Positions 41,930-51,308 of a stretch of DNA of 51,340 nt are shown one piece after another. A program made the translations under genes and the position numbers. Origin of the DNA: Candidatus Nitrosocosmicus sp. (GTDB taxonomy: Archaea; Thermoproteota; Nitrososphaeria; Nitrososphaerales; Nitrososphaeraceae); the NCBI GenBank assembly GCA_029194465.1, contig JARFXS010000030.1, forward strand, positions 1 to 51,340, read 5' to 3'. Numbering within the stretch: the first letter of the stretch is position 1; every line of letters starts with the position of its first letter. The notes beneath the pieces were generated by a model. The model was given only the letters and a program-made list of their open reading frames with translations, did not search any database and was not told where the DNA came from.

Positions 41930-42560
41930 TTAAAAAAATTAAAAAAGATATTTCAAACATAATTGGTGTAATCTGTGAACTTTTTATGCGATATCATAGA
42001 GGGTGTTTCAAACCAACAAAGCGGAGAATTTATTAATTAGACAATTACAAATGGGCAGTAAACCTTGTCAAATTGAGAAGACTCATGGAGACAAATTGTC
42101 AGGATTAGTGATGCAGATAGAAGTTGTAGAATAGCAGAGCTGAATCAATTGCTATCAATATGAATCAAAAAAGCATCAATGGATTTTAGAAGATTCAAGG
42201 TTTGTTATCAATGATTTCAATAATGTTAGTAACAAAAATATTCTTATCTTGTTTGCAAAAGTCATTCATACAACAAAATAATTTATTCAACAAAATTACT
42301 GTTTTAGAGTATAAAGTCGGAGGTATTGAAGGTCCATTTAGAACTAGATATATACCAGAATACGAGTTCTGTTATATAGTTGCAGAAATAAATGAATAAA
42401 AATAGCAGGTCCTTAGTAATGGACGTGATGAACAAGGAGGTTGAAGGATTTATGCATTCTGTAACTAGGAATGAGAGAGATAAGATTTCAATTATCGGAC
42501 TGGTTCAATTGAAATCTCCTAAAGATAATGAAAACAATGGTAATACTTATTACAACTACA
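41930..42560 (+). pseudogene. Possible decayed coding region
   Basis: Plus-strand frames here read like pieces of one protein split by stops and shifts: a segment near 42030-42120 (Q-M-G-S-K-P-C-Q-I-E-K-T-H-G-D-K-L-S-G), one at 42202-42399 (E-Y-K-V-G-G-I-E-G-P-F-R-T-R-Y) and a last one at 42418-42567 (M-D-V-M-N-K-E-V-E-G-F). No family recognised. It could also be chance frames. Confidence 0.3.
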
Positions 42561-42587
42561 AACATTGAACAATTTGAAGTATGAATA

Positions 42588-42998
42588 ATGGATAATAGTG
42601 ATAATTCTCATTCGCAGCAACATTTAGCCAACCAAAGAACTTTTCTTGCTTGGTTGAGGACATGTGTTGCTCTCATCGGCCTTGGTTTTGTCGTAGCTAA
42701 ATTTGGGTTATTTCTATTCCCTATTTTCACAAGCGAAGATCCTTCTACTTACACAACTAATCTTGCCACTTTATTTGAAACTTCAACACATTATTCCTCC
42801 ATCATAGGAACAAGTATGGTGATCCTTGGTATTGTCTTCGCAATATTTGCATTGAGAAACTATATCTATACTTACAAATCGATAGAAAGGAACACTTTTA
42901 CTCCTAAACACTTTGATATTTATCTATTGACAATATCACTTGTTATTGGGTTATTCATGGTAGTTTATCTTATTCTACTTCCGTTCTTAATTAGCTAA
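42588..42998 (+). CDS. DUF202 family membrane protein
   Basis: 136 residues with three predicted membrane helices (about 24-48, 70-90, 111-134). The N-terminal signature L-A-N-Q-R-T-F-L-A-W-L-R-T is diagnostic of DUF202/YidH proteins, small inner-membrane proteins whose biochemical role is unsettled. Length is typical. It stands alone, downstream of the cyclase and a decayed stretch. Confidence 0.9.
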   Translation: MDNSDNSHSQQHLANQRTFLAWLRTCVALIGLGFVVAKFGLFLFPIFTSEDPSTYTTNLATLFETSTHYSSIIGTSMVILGIVFAIFALRNYIYTYKSIERNTFTPKHFDIYLLTISLVIGLFMVVYLILLPFLIS

Positions 42999-43089
42999 GG
43001 TGTTATCTATTGTTTTTTGTTATGTAAATAAATGAGGTTAAAAAATTCGACCTTGTAATGTACTATTAATAAGCCTAAGGGTCATTACG

Positions 43090-43600
43090 AAAAAAGCATT
43101 TTTGAGAGACCTTCAGCTGGTGTAGAAAAAAGTGGCGGAACCTCAGCTTTATTTAATATTAAGGAAATTGATACATCTAGGTGTACTTATATCCAATAAG
43201 GTCTCTAACAATAAGGAAAAGCGCACAAAAAGACTAGAAACAGCTTCTTGATTAATTCGCAGACCTAAAAAAAGAACAATTTTGAGAAACTAAATCTATT
43301 AGAGAAGGAGATGCACGGAAAAGTGTTTCAAAACATACCTAATTCTAGATAGTTTTTAGCATTCTAATGGCGGAACCTCAGCTTTTATTTATAAAAGAAA
43401 TTGATACATCTAGATTATAACTATATCCAATAAGGTCTCTAACAAGCACAAAAAGAAAAACAGCTTCTTGATTAATTCATAGACCTAAAGACAAGAAGTG
43501 GAACAATGATCTGAAAGAATTTGTACTAAATCTATTAGAGAAGGAGATGCACTTGTTTCAAAACTTTAATCCTCTAGATAGATTTCAAAAAAGTGATAAT
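43090..43600 (+). pseudogene. Tandem duplicated remnant with winged-helix-like codons
   Basis: A segment of about 220 bp occurs twice in direct orientation (about 43131-43355 and 43369-43580). Both start with GGCGGAACCTCAGCTTT and contain ATTGATACATCTAG, TCCAATAAGGTCTCTAACAA and ATCTATTAGAGAAGGAGATGCAC. The first copy reads A-E-P-Q-L-Y-L-I-L-R-K-L-I-H-L-G-V-L-I-S in one frame, reminiscent of a winged-helix recognition region. The second reads D-L-K-E-F-V-L-N-L-L-E-K-E-M-H before a stop. Both have stops and shifts. Confidence 0.45.
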
Positions 43601-44263
43601 TGGTACAATATTGTCATAAAGCATCGGGTTTCTTGCTTGTTTAACTAATGCTTGTATTACATAGAGCACATTAGTCAATCCTAATTGTCTCTATTTTCTT
43701 TATCTAGAGTGTAGATGTGTTGAATCTAATTCCGATAATTTAAAAATATATTAGAGTATTCATAAAATTCGAATAACAAACGTCAATGTTAACAATCAAT
43801 CAATTGAGATTGAATTTTACTAGTTTAACTATACTTATATTAAAGTAGTATTGTACAAATATACTGCCTCGCCCTTATTGATTGGTTGATTGATTGTAAA
43901 TTTAATGAATTAATTAAGCAACTAATTGACATAGAAAAATGAAAATCTATGAGCATATATCACGTGGTTCCGACTAAACAAGGATACTTTTGATTTAACC
44001 AAATACTAAGTATTCTTCCCGATCGACATAATTTCTTGCTTACAGTGTAAGCTTGTTTTTGATTTGCTTCATTATTCCAATATTCTATCAAACTCGATAA
44101 CTATTCTAGAAAGGATACAGAAACTTGCAAAATACAAAAGCTTGATTTTCAAATTGTTAAAAAATAAATAGATAAGGCTCAGGTTAGGATCTTGGTCACT
44201 AGTTTGCTCTTAATGTATTAGCCATACAGTCTCCAAGTTGTGGGTTGAGATTACTAGGTAACT
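43601..44263. other. AT-rich intergenic stretch
   Basis: No gene seen. Contains short AT-rich partial repeats such as GATTGGTTGATTGATTG near 43879 and its rough inverse AATCAATCAATTGAGATTG near 43793. Confidence 0.35.
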
Positions 44264-44479
44264 TTATCCATCCTTCCGGACAATCCTTTCTTTCTGTTTG
44301 AATACAGTTGCATTAACTTCACTAATAGTTACAAAAGTACTCATCATGAGTGCCAATGCAACTACTATTCTATTGAAGCAACTACTATTCTTTTGTTTTT
44401 GCTCTTGTTTTTGAGAGTTGTTATTCTCATATGGTCTAAATAGAAAAATAATTATATTGAAATTGCTAACTAATTGCAA
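44264..44479 (-). CDS. Doubtful small open frame
   Basis: 71 codons encoding two hydrophobic stretches, the second (I-V-V-A-L-A-L-M-M-S-T-F-V) resembling a signal peptide ending S-E-V-N-A, followed by only 15 residues. The region has a local duplication of GCAACTACTATTCT (about 44356 and 44378). No homology recognised; may be a fragment of an exported protein or chance. Confidence 0.25.
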   Translation of the reverse strand: MQLVSNFNIIIFLFRPYENNNSQKQEQKQKNSSCFNRIVVALALMMSTFVTISEVNATVFKQKERIVRKDG

Positions 44480-44784
44480 TACTCTAATACTCTGGCAACT
44501 TTAGAAAATTATTTAGATAATTCTAGCAAGAAAAAATAACTCGGAATCCAAATTAGATTCAAGTATATCTTTATCTGCCTATTTATATAGTCCGAATTTT
44601 GGTAAAAGTCAGTGGTTAATCTCTTACATAGTTAGCACCATTGAGAAAATTTCTAATGGGATGAAGCAACATGATCGTAATCGTAATTGACAAAACAAAA
44701 ATCGGATTTATTATGTTTGGCTCCAAAAGATGCAAATCCTATAAAGCTTTAAATGAATAACCGATATGTCTTTAAATATTTGAA
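44480..44784. other. Intergenic stretch before the DyP gene
   Basis: No gene. TTTAAATA at 44771-44778 resembles a TATA box but is too near the ATG at 44785 for a leaderless transcript from that ATG. Confidence 0.35.
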
Positions 44785-45711
44785 ATGGATATCAAGCCAC
44801 AGAATGTATTAGATTATCATGGTGACAACGCTATATTTATGGTCTGGAACTTGAAAAAAGATTTAGACGTCAAAGATTGTTTAAAGAGAATTAGCAAACT
44901 GGTTATCAATCTCAATAATTCAGCTGTTAACCGTTTTCCTGATTCCGGGGCAAGCTGTGTAATGGGGATCGGATATGATGCATGGCTTCGACTTAATCTC
45001 CCTGTTCCACTCCCTAAAGAATTAGAGAACTTTGTGCCTATTGTAGGTGAAAAGCACACGGCAGTTGCTTCTAGAGGAGATTTGCATTTTCATATAAGAG
45101 GTAATGGTAGCAGTATGTGCTTTGATATGGCACATGCATTATCTGACGTGCTGGGATCGGTGGCTATCAGCGCAGAAGAAATCCATGGTTTCAGATATTG
45201 GGACGCTCGTTCCATTTTAGGTTTTGTTGATGGTACAGAAAATCCTCATGAGCAGGAACGGGCATTCTTTGGTTTAGTTGGGGATGAAGATCCAGTATAT
45301 AAAGGGGGAAGCTATCTTTTTGTTCAAAAATATATTCATGATTTAAATGCCTTTGAAAAATTGTCTACTGATGAGCAGGAAAAGGTAATTGGCAGGTATA
45401 AAGTGACCGATATCGAAATGCCAGATAATATTAAACCCTCAAATTCTCATATTGCTTTAGCCAATGTTGGCGACGAGTTAAAGATTATTCGCGATAACAT
45501 GCCGTTTGGAAACGTATCTACCAATGAAATGGGCACTTATTTTATCGCATATGCCAGCACATTCAGCACCGTAAAGAAAATGCTTAACAATATGTTTATT
45601 GGTTCTCCTAAAGGTAATCATGATCGGTTATTGGATTTCAGCACACCTAAAACAGGAACCCTATTTTTTGTTCCAACATTCGATATGTTAGATGACTTTT
45701 CATCGAGTTAA
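44785..45711 (+). CDS. DyP-type haem peroxidase
   Basis: 308 residues, two ferredoxin-like halves of the dye-decolourising peroxidase family. G146-F-V-D149-G with T-E-N-P gives the distal Asp, H222 (N-S-H-I-A-L-A-N) is the proximal haem ligand and R236 the distal Arg before M-P-F-G-N. No signal or Tat peptide, so cytosolic, like YfeX/DypB members. It oxidises a range of substrates with hydrogen peroxide; physiological substrate unknown. Stands alone; no encapsulin gene is nearby and no encapsulin-targeting tail is evident at the C-terminus (ending F-S-S-S). Confidence 0.95.
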   Translation: MDIKPQNVLDYHGDNAIFMVWNLKKDLDVKDCLKRISKLVINLNNSAVNRFPDSGASCVMGIGYDAWLRLNLPVPLPKELENFVPIVGEKHTAVASRGDLHFHIRGNGSSMCFDMAHALSDVLGSVAISAEEIHGFRYWDARSILGFVDGTENPHEQERAFFGLVGDEDPVYKGGSYLFVQKYIHDLNAFEKLSTDEQEKVIGRYKVTDIEMPDNIKPSNSHIALANVGDELKIIRDNMPFGNVSTNEMGTYFIAYASTFSTVKKMLNNMFIGSPKGNHDRLLDFSTPKTGTLFFVPTFDMLDDFSSS

Positions 45712-46205
45712 ATCATTATTTTTGATCCCAAAACTTTGTTTTAACTTGAGTTCAATAAATCATAGAGAAATTGGTATGGTTATATCCGTTTGAATTGAGG
45801 TATATGTTAATTGAGGGAACAAACTATTATTTTTTGTAGAGTTTTTTTGTTTATTGAATGTGTAATTCTGCAAACTTTGTCAATATCCTTAATGTTAAAT
45901 CATGATGGTATTGACACTTGGTAAGAATAAGTAACCATAGATCCAAATCTTTGACCCCAATGAATAGGATCTTATTACAACTGTATCATACGAACTACCT
46001 GAAAAGCAATGTGCTAGAATATCAGTATGGGGATTTGAATATCCATCCTGTCAGATATATCAAGACTTTTGGAGCAGCATGACAAAATGAGGTTTAGGAG
46101 GGCATAGTAGATAAGAAAGCAACTAACCTAGATGATCTTATTTGTTTGCTACATTCCTGAATTGCTACTATCTCGTCAGTCTTGACATTATATTGTTGCC
46201 CTAAT
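45712..46205. other. Intergenic stretch between convergent genes
   Basis: No convincing gene. A 40-codon frame at 45960-46082 and a competing frame over the same bases both look fortuitous. No terminator hairpin seen. Confidence 0.35.
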
Positions 46206-46583
46206 TCATGCAGTTTTTTCGACCCACTTGGATCTCCACTCAGGTGGTTTGAATGGATCTCCAAAGTAGAGTGTTTCATGCGCGATTTTTTCATCTATGA
46301 ACTCCATGATACAAGCTACATTAACTGGACGTCCATCATAAGTAATAATATATTCGGTCACCCAAAGATTACCTTCTCCACGTGTCCTTAGGATCTTAAA
46401 TCCCAGTTTAGCTGGGTAATTTTTCCTAAGTTCATAAAGGTTTTTTTTACCAGAGATTCGTTCGCCAGACTGAGGAAATTCAACAATGACGTCGTCACGA
46501 TAAATCTCGTGTGATTTGTCTATATCTATACCCGTGAATTCCCAGTGGCGATCCAGTGCTTTACGTATTTCTAGATTGCCCAA
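46206..46583 (-). CDS. SnoaL-like (NTF2-fold) protein
   Basis: 125 residues with the typical SnoaL-like layout: an N-terminal helix (I-R-K-A-L-D-R-H-W-E), Y-R-D-D-V-I-V-E-F-P-Q-S-G, the strand series around V-T-E-Y-I-I-T-Y-D-G and a C-terminal Y-F-G-D-P-F. The cone-shaped fold binds small ligands or acts as isomerase, cyclase or hydrolase; this member cannot be assigned. Soluble and monocistronic. Confidence 0.85.
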   Translation of the reverse strand: MGNLEIRKALDRHWEFTGIDIDKSHEIYRDDVIVEFPQSGERISGKKNLYELRKNYPAKLGFKILRTRGEGNLWVTEYIITYDGRPVNVACIMEFIDEKIAHETLYFGDPFKPPEWRSKWVEKTA

Positions 46584-47040
46584 TCTATTCTTTAACTATA
46601 TCAAAAGCCTAGATTATTAGGTTTCTCATCAATTCCCATTTCTTATGAAGAATGAGAAAATCAACCTATTACTGGAAGAAAAGAACCCTTGGATCCTTCT
46701 TTGAGGTACATTAGCTTTAGGCAAGCACCTTCTAAAAATTATCTTACTCCTATGTGTATCCACATGATCCTACACCCACCGAATTTGCTATTGTTGTTTA
46801 TACCTCTCCAGTTTTACAGGCTGTCTGCAAATAATTATTATCATTGCATATCATCAAATTTCTGATATGCGAGTTCCCTAAGTCCTTTCCGTCAGATCCA
46901 GGAAATGTCTATTCAGATCACTACCACAAATATCGAACCAGTTTGTTCATCTTGGTGATATGATGAGTTCTATTTTTCGGCTAAAACAAACTAATATGGT
47001 GTTGCTCTGTACGTCAAAAAATTTATTTCTACAAATATAA
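46584..47040. other. Intergenic stretch, no gene seen
   Basis: AT-rich sequence without recognisable gene, repeat or RNA. Confidence 0.35.
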
Positions 47041-47199
47041 TTACAAATTATAATCTGATTCATCATATTTGGATACATGTCCGCAGCTAGGACAACTTTC
47101 AAGATTTGAGAAATGTCTATGAAAATGATGTTCTTCCAATCGATATATGTTAGAAATATGATTAAAATCACATTGTTTGCATTTTATCCTAAGTGTCAT
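47041..47199 (-). CDS. Small zinc-ribbon protein, 52 residues
   Basis: Minus-strand frame from the ATG at 47199 to the TAA at 47041. C7-K-Q-C10 and C36-P-S-C39-G-H form two CxxC knuckles 25 residues apart, the spacing of a zinc ribbon, with a His-rich middle (H24, H25, H27, H29). A competing frame over the same bases has no pattern. A TTATAAAA-like box near 47252-47262 lies about 58 nt upstream. Such mini zinc-ribbon proteins are common in archaea and usually bind nucleic acid or proteins; role here unknown. Confidence 0.7.
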   Translation of the reverse strand: MTLRIKCKQCDFNHISNIYRLEEHHFHRHFSNLESCPSCGHVSKYDESDYNL

Positions 47200-47540
47200 G
47201 ATACCTATGAGAAGGCATAGTACTTTAGTCTTTTTGAGAAGACTTATAAAAATTGTCTCTCCAGGTTTTCTGATTTAATATCTAGAAAGGCACTTTATAA
47301 ACTCATTTGATATTAATAATTATTTTGGAGTAATATAGGGGGGACACATGTTAGTGTCAAATACTAAAAAAACTATCGAGGTTATAAAATTTGACTAATT
47401 ACTAATGAGGATCTCATAGAACTGTAAACCTTCTTGTTTAATCCGCCCTTAATTTGGATTTTTGTTTGTTTCTCTTAAACATGGTGGGGGTAGATGGTAA
47501 TAGACGAAGAGTGTGCAGATTGATTTTCCATGATTGCTGA
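47200..47540. other. Intergenic stretch, no gene seen
   Basis: About 340 bp upstream of the zinc-ribbon gene and downstream of the HEAT-repeat gene. Only the TATA-like box near 47252-47262 is notable. Confidence 0.35.
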
Positions 47541-48314
47541 TTACATAATTAGATTTTTAGCTTCAAGATTTCCTTTTCTCATTTCGTTTCTTAACGCATG
47601 TTTTATTATCCATTGGGTGTCAGTATTTTGAGACCCTGACCATTTTCTTAATACCTCGATTCCAATATTGTAATTATCTTTTAGAATATCATTGAGGTTA
47701 TTGGCTACTGATTTTTTGACAAATAATGATTTGTCCTTTTTTAGATTCTCCAATATGGGTAAAATTGGTTTCGGATCTAAGATAAACTGGTCCAACTTTT
47801 TTGCCCATGGGAGTCTTGGTCTAGTACCTTCAGAAGATAACCTTCTTACATGAACGTTTTTATTTTGAGACCATTTAATCATTAAAGATATCATTTTTTC
47901 TGGATATTTCATGAGGAAAGGACGTACTGCATATTCTCCAGTACTTCGTTGTGTTATTTGAAATATTGCATCAGTAGACGTCTCAAAATCATCAATACCA
48001 TACTTTTCTACAAGAAATGCTATTGGCATGATCCAGTAACCATCTTTAAACATTCCTGTCTCATTTTGATTCGGAGGCCCAAGAATACTCATCATTATGC
48101 TGACGGCTTCTTTGTAATGTGTGGGAAGAAACTCCTGTAACGCATCGGCAATTACCTCGATACGCCCCTTTAATTCCAAATTTGTGATCTTTTTATCCAC
48201 CGTATCGATAAACTGTTGTTTCTGAAATTTTGGATATTTTTTGTGAACTTTGTCTGCAAGAAGTTTTGCAAGGTCTCTACCATAGTAATATTTTAACTTT
48301 GTATATTCTGTCAT
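47541..48314 (-). CDS. AlkC/AlkD-like HEAT-repeat DNA glycosylase family protein
   Basis: 257 residues, all-helical. The N-terminal D-L-A-K-L-L-A-D-K-V, the P-x-x-Y-K-E-A-V-S-I-M-M-S-I-L-G-P region and the C-terminal helical repeats (V-H-V-R-R-L-S-S-E-G-T-R-P-R-L-P-W, V-K-K-S-V-A-N-N-L-N-D, T-Q-W-I-I-K-H-A-L-R) fit the AlkC branch of DNA alkylation repair proteins, which remove bulky or methylated purines. The Arg-Arg-Leu-x-Ser-Glu-Gly stretch is characteristic of this group. Usual length for the family. No repair genes adjoin it. Confidence 0.8.
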   Translation of the reverse strand: MTEYTKLKYYYGRDLAKLLADKVHKKYPKFQKQQFIDTVDKKITNLELKGRIEVIADALQEFLPTHYKEAVSIMMSILGPPNQNETGMFKDGYWIMPIAFLVEKYGIDDFETSTDAIFQITQRSTGEYAVRPFLMKYPEKMISLMIKWSQNKNVHVRRLSSEGTRPRLPWAKKLDQFILDPKPILPILENLKKDKSLFVKKSVANNLNDILKDNYNIGIEVLRKWSGSQNTDTQWIIKHALRNEMRKGNLEAKNLIM

Positions 48315-48770
48315 ATATTTTCATTTACCCCTTTTGAATTCCAGTTTTCCACTGCTGATAACATAATTTGGGTATTTCTTTTTATTCCTTAAAATTTTTA
48401 TTGTATAGATTCAAACAATCATATTTAGGTAGGTTGCAATTGATTCAGGAAGAGAGTCAAGACTAGATTTATTGTGGGAACTCAAAAATAATCAAAGTAA
48501 CCAAACTTTTTCTTGTATAATCAATGATAAGAACATCTATTTTCTATGGAACACAACATGTCAACAAGTACCAAAAGCCAACTATTAAAGAGGATAAGTC
48601 CATCCCTAAAGGACCATGATAAATTCAGAATGTAACGATCTTTCAATATTGCAAAATTTTTAAATGGTTTCAATGGGATTCGGCCTAATTTGTTAAACTA
48701 TCTTGAATAGAAACAAATAACGCCAACTAAAAGGGATGATGATTCAGTCATAGTTTAGGATCGGATCCCA
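48315..48770. other. Intergenic stretch between divergent genes
   Basis: No gene recognised; the promoter of the exported hydrolase lies at its right end. Confidence 0.35.
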
Positions 48771-48780
48771 TTTATATATT
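48771..48780 (+). promoter_or_regulatory. TATA box deciding the start of the exported hydrolase
   Basis: TTTATATATT is centred about 26 nt before the ATG at 48801, giving a leaderless transcript. A longer frame from TTG at 48780 would overlap the box and is rejected. Confidence 0.6.
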
Positions 48781-48800
48781 TGACAACATTTAATGGGTTT

Positions 48801-49856
48801 ATGTCTTTTTCCAGATTAGTTAGGAAAAATCATTTTTTCCTTATTGCAGTCATATCAACACTTATTATTTCAAGCTCGTCAATTGGTAATTATGGTTATT
48901 TTGGGTTTACTAATGTGGCTTACGGTCAAGCAGATTTAGGACAAGGGAATTCCAATTCTACAAGTTCAACAAATATACTTGATATACCATTAGAAAAAGT
49001 TAGAGTTGGAGACATTGATATTGCATACAAGATGTTTGGTAAGGGTGAGCCCATTTTGCTTTTCAATGGTGCTTCTGATGGTATGGATGCTTGGGATCCC
49101 TCCTTTCCAGCGAGTCTTACTTCAAATCACACTGTAATTGCCTTTGATCAGCGTGGAATTGGAAATTCAACCATTGGTTCGGAGCCATACACTTATCAGC
49201 AACTTGCAAACGATTCAGCAGGTTTGCTAGATGCTTTAAAAATACCAAAAGCAGATGTTTTGGGATATTCTCTTGGATCCTATCTAGCCCAGCAGCTTAC
49301 ACTAATGCATCCTGACAAAGTTGATAGATTAATACTTGTTGGATCATCATGTGGAGGGAAAGATCACACGCCTAAACCACCTGAGTTTATAAAATTGCAA
49401 TCAGATATTGTAAACAAATCCCTAAATAATGTTCCAATCACTCAAGAGGAAATAAAATCACTTGTTTCGGCCTCTGTAGGATCAGGATGGATAAAACTAC
49501 ATCCTGAATCTGTAGACGTTCCGGCAAATATTACATCACTTCAGCAATTAAAGCCTGGTCTGCCACCCGAGGTAGCAAATAGCCAGAATATCGTAGGAAA
49601 GCATTGGGAGGATAATCCAAACTGGAGTGGTGCTTGTGATGAACTTGCAAAATTAAATAAGCCTACTTTGGTCATAACTGGGACCGATGATGATAAATAC
49701 CAACCTCATGTCAATTCTCTAAAGATTGTAGAAAAGATTCCAGGAGCTTGGCTTGTACAGATAAAAGATGCTGGCCATGCAGTAATGGACCAATATCCGG
49801 AGGAAATTGGTAAAATATTGAATACATTCTTAGCGACTGCAAATGTAAATAACTGA
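48801..49856 (+). CDS. Exported alpha/beta hydrolase
   Basis: 351 residues. Signal peptide or anchor (about 1-42, hydrophobic F-F-L-I-A-V-I-S-T-L-I-I, Y-G-Q end), a Ser/Asn-rich linker, then a full alpha/beta-hydrolase domain: nucleophile G-Y-S157-L-G, acid in G-T-D-D-D (295-298), His326 in D-A-G-H. Paralogous to the cytosolic hydrolase at 38001-38867, sharing the D-Q-R-G-x-G-N-S and I-K-D-A-G-H-x-V-M-x-Q-Y-P-E blocks, but with a larger cap region. Probably extracellular and lipid- or lactone-directed; substrate unknown. Confidence 0.92.
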   Translation: MSFSRLVRKNHFFLIAVISTLIISSSSIGNYGYFGFTNVAYGQADLGQGNSNSTSSTNILDIPLEKVRVGDIDIAYKMFGKGEPILLFNGASDGMDAWDPSFPASLTSNHTVIAFDQRGIGNSTIGSEPYTYQQLANDSAGLLDALKIPKADVLGYSLGSYLAQQLTLMHPDKVDRLILVGSSCGGKDHTPKPPEFIKLQSDIVNKSLNNVPITQEEIKSLVSASVGSGWIKLHPESVDVPANITSLQQLKPGLPPEVANSQNIVGKHWEDNPNWSGACDELAKLNKPTLVITGTDDDKYQPHVNSLKIVEKIPGAWLVQIKDAGHAVMDQYPEEIGKILNTFLATANVNN

Positions 49857-50660
49857 CCTCTTTTCAATGGAACCAACCTGCAAGTCTTGATGTCCTCCAA
49901 TAACTGGCAAGGGGAAAATGACATCTATTTCTTTAGTAACTGTTTGCCACTTTAGGGCTTTGAATGAATAGATCGGTTAATGACCTTCTAATCAACATCA
50001 CTTTTGTATCTGAAGGATATTACATCATGTCGTTTATCAATCGTTATTAATGTCAAACTTAATTTTCAAGTCTTGTAGCAATCAGCAGATCATTGTGAGT
50101 ATGGGTCAAAAATAATGACAAATTTGACCTACATGAAATCTAAAATGCTACTATTTGTGGAGTTTAGGCAAAACGTTAAGAACATGAGAACAAAAGAGAT
50201 CATGATAAACTTGAAGATAGATACCAACTTTTTTGTTTAAACATCGTGAGAAGTCAAGAGACAAATTATTGTCAAATTAATGAGAATTTTTGATTTTTTG
50301 GATCAAATATTGTTCCAGTGACTGATTATTGTGTTTTTAATAATAAATGATCTAAAATTGTAAGAATGTTCCGTTTGACCCAAATTTCTTTCAATAGGAT
50401 TCAAAGGTCCTAACTTGTCGGTCAATTAGGAATATTATTGATTTGCAAATTCTGCGTAAAATTTTTTGACATTATTGTTTATCTTTAGTATTTTGTCTAA
50501 TCTAATCTACTAATAACTGCAAATAAGGCTATAATTGATTATATTTACTAGATATTGAGTTCTACCAGCGTAACCTCATATACATTAAGCAATTTGAAAA
50601 TGCATATATGGGTAAAAAAGTTCTATAAAATTAATTTGTATAAATTTAATATTATTTTGA
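49857..50660. other. Intergenic stretch, no gene seen
   Basis: About 800 bp of AT-rich sequence. No coding frame with family features, no tRNA-like element. Confidence 0.4.
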
Positions 50661-50662
50661 TC

Positions 50663-50868
50663 GAGTATTTATATAATAGTAAATTTAACTTTACATGCAT
50701 ATGAATAAATTAAATTTATTCCTTATTATGAGCATAGGCTGTAAAAATTACATGCATATGAATAAATTAAATTTATTTTAATGAGCATAATTTGATCAGT
50801 ATTTATATAATCGAGTATTTATATAAATAAATTTAACTTTACAGCATATGAATAAATTAAATTTATTC
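50663..50868 (+). repeat. Triplicated promoter-start module
   Basis: The TATA-like GTATTTATATAA occurs at about 50665, 50799 and 50815. CATATGAATAAATTAAATTTATT occurs three times with ATGs at 50701, 50758 and 50848. Each start segment reads M-N-K-L-N-L-F, the beginning of a signal peptide, and two continue toward GAGCATA/AAGCATAGGC as in the gene downstream. Spacing TATA to ATG is 25-27 nt in the first and third copies. Confidence 0.7.
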
Positions 50869-51265
50869 CTTGTTAAGCATAGGCGCGGTGTTTGCCACAG
50901 CATCGATTTTGGATCAAATGACAACTGCTTTTGCAAGGAAATTAGGTGAAGTTCAGGTAGGACCACCATTGGTATTTACAACAAAAAATACAACATTGGC
51001 TGGCAGCGATAATGCTACTACAGCAGCAGCAGCAGTGCTTCGGATGTGGAAAGCCTGAAACAACTACTGGTGAAGCCTGCAGTGATCAAACTCTGATGGT
51101 GAAACCTCTGACAATGGAAACCTCTGATGGTGAAACCTCTGACAATGGAAACGGAGGCTCTGATAACGAAGAACGGAGGCGCTCTGATAAGGGCTCAAGC
51201 TTGAAAGAAGAGGCTCTGATAACGAAGAAGGAGGCTCTGGTATTAACGAAAGAAGACAACAATAG
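50848..51265 (+). pseudogene. Exported Ser/Asp/Gly-rich protein, frameshifted
   Basis: From ATG 50848 the product starts M-N-K-L-N-L-F-L, then a small deletion at 50869-50875 shifts the signal peptide (M-S-I-G-A-V-F-A-T-A-S continues in another frame). Middle codons include G-P-P-L-V-F-T-T-K-N-T-T. The 3' half is a TCTGATGGTGAAACC / TCTGATAACGAAG repeat encoding S-D-G-E-T and G-S-D-N-E-E-G-G units in shifting frames, ending E-R-R-Q-Q at 51265. The acidic Ser-Asp-Gly tail resembles that of the secreted repeat protein. As written it is broken at three or more points. Confidence 0.6.
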
Positions 51266-51284
51266 CTAAAAAAACAAATTAACT

Positions 51285-51308
51285 AATTTTTTTCTCCTTT
51301 TTTGTTTT
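51285..51308 (+). terminator. T-rich terminator
   Basis: TTTTTTTCTCCTTTTTTGTTTT follows the last stop by about 20 nt, a double T-tract of the archaeal type. Confidence 0.5.

Noticed and set aside
44771..44778. TTTAAATA as promoter of the DyP gene
   Set aside because: Only 7 nt separate it from the ATG, so transcription would start inside the gene; no suitable inner start exists.
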